From Larix sibirica (lineage: Eukaryota > Streptophyta > Pinopsida > Pinales > Pinaceae), in contig NWUY0300006280.1 of assembly GCA_004151065.3 (NCBI GenBank), forward strand, positions 1-22,120: a stretch of 22,120 nucleotides of DNA. The letters run 5' to 3'. The notes below the pieces were generated by a model, which saw only the letters and a list, made by a program, of their open reading frames with translations, ran no database searches and was not told the origin of the DNA. Of this stretch, positions 21,073 through 22,120 are shown piece by piece (position 1 is the stretch's first letter; each line of letters starts with the position of its first letter). Made by a program: the position numbers and the translations under genes.

Positions 21073-22120
21073 AAATTTCACAAAATGGCGTTGAGTAAGT
21101 TCCCCTTCAACCCAAAAGTACTACCGGGCAAGCTGGGTACATTACAATGTTGTATTAGAGTGACAATTTCAACATTGGGATTGTTTGGGATGGAAACCGA
21201 TTTTTACAGGTAGATTGGTGGATTGCATAGGAAATGTTTCGCAGATTTCCTCCCGCGGAGAATCTTCAATCAGTGGAAGGGTTGCTGTAATTCCCTATTA
21301 TCCAGGTGTGAAGTGCAGGGAGACATTTGTTGACAGGAGGATGCCAAATGACAACTTGGAAAAAAAAATCCCGATATTTTTTGGTCTGATGGTGTATTGG
21401 ATTCCTTGCATCAAAGTTTATGTCGTGGTTCCAAGTAGAGGAACCCAATTTCTTGTCGGAGTCTTGCATTGGGGTTAAAATTAGTGTTTCACGGGAGAAA
21501 CCTCGAAAATTTGGGTCCAATGATGCATCAAAATCTGTACAATGAATCCCCGCCACAGTGACAAATGGCAGAATCCAATTGGTTGTCAGGGGATAAAATC
21601 ATATTTATTTTTAGGTGACATGAAAATAAGATCCGAAAGGACACCCATTAGTGTGTCATAGTTTTGCATCAGAGTGGCACGCAAGGAAAGTCCGATGCAA
21701 AGGCCTGATGGTGAAGTATCGATAGTACATGCGTCGGTGTTTCAGAGTTTTGCATCAGAGTTTTTTTAAGGTGTCACGATAGGAAATTCCGACAGGAATT
21801 CTCAAAAAGGACACATGTCAAACATCAAATATTTTTAGTCAGAGTTATTTAATGTTATACAAATAGAAAATTCGATGAAATGGTCCGATAGGAAGCCTCG
21901 AAATGAACATGCATTAGCATATCGATGTTGAGCAGTGAATCCTGAGTGGACATGTGGCGATGAATCAGAGTAAATTATCGGGGTACACACTAAGGCCACA
22001 CTTGTGAAGGGATGATAAATGAGGTCTAATAGCCAATCAGAGTTGAACAAGGATTGGTTCATGAGTAGTTGGATGCATCAAGATCAATGGTGGAGATCCA
22101 TAACTCATCCACTATTTGCA
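21073..22120 (+). mobile_element. Internal leader of the LTR retrotransposon (gag not reached)
   Basis: The sequence after the PBS should be the element's 5' untranslated leader. The longest frames are about 80-100 codons (for example 20965-21213 and 21185-21478), and I recognise no gag, protease or zinc-knuckle motif in them. The region is instead structured by the roughly 86-bp repeats listed separately. Either gag begins beyond the window or the copy is decayed. Confidence 0.5.
21573..21935 (+). repeat. Degenerate roughly 86-bp repeats in the retrotransposon leader
   Basis: GTTTTGCATCAGAGT starts at 21661 and 21747, and TTTTTAGTCAGAGTT at 21832. Each is followed by a variant of AGGAAAGTCCGATG and then of GGACACATG or GTACATGC. 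A fourth, weaker unit precedes 21661 (AAGATCCGAAAGGACACCCA). The spacing of 86 and 85 bp is regular despite strong divergence. Confidence 0.6.

Overview
The window looks like plant nuclear DNA: AT-rich, intron-bearing, and crowded with decayed retroelements. It contains one confidently recognisable protein gene, a member of the plant-specific DUF936 family (Pfam PF06075), which points to a land plant. The long first intron (about 2.8 kb), low gene density and nested, heavily mutated retrotransposons would suit a large genome such as a gymnosperm's, but that placement is a guess. No bacterial, organellar or CRISPR features are visible.

Layout. Positions 1-720 are short-repeat-rich intergenic DNA, possibly including the 3' end of a rightward gene lying off the left edge. 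Positions 1235-8058 hold the DUF936 gene on the minus strand. I reconstruct four coding exons (8058-7279, 4482-4219, 4093-4002, 2303-1235) with GT-AG introns and matching phases, giving 734 residues. Its first intron holds a small tandem duplication, an unidentified GC-richer island, and a degenerate minisatellite next to the donor site. A GC-rich leader/promoter block with a G-box and four other ACGT cores lies at 8059-8470. From 8471 the sequence becomes sharply AT-rich: 8530-9300 carries repeats and a perfect 20-bp-arm hairpin, and 9300-15000 has no supportable gene.

Positions 15000-19826 are occupied largely by the 3' part of a dead LINE-type (non-LTR) retrotransposon on the minus strand: end of reverse transcriptase, linker, zf-RVT zinc finger and RNase H. 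At 19827 the LINE is interrupted by what looks like the 5' LTR of a plus-strand LTR retrotransposon (TGTAACACCCC start, tRNA-iMet-type primer binding site at 21058). Its untranslated leader runs to the window end.

Two single-N positions (3780 and 16742) are each flanked by the same sequence on both sides. Both look like unmerged overlapping contigs, probably two haplotypes, so the apparent duplications of about 0.2-0.9 kb and 1.63-1.74 kb should not be read as biology without checking. Comparing the paired copies does reveal real-looking variants: a 660-bp indel carrying a SINE-like tRNA-derived motif, and a 56-bp unit present three times versus once.

I found no convincing new multi-gene system. 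The most informative items are the complete DUF936 gene model, the paired-haplotype junctions, and the LTR-in-LINE nesting.
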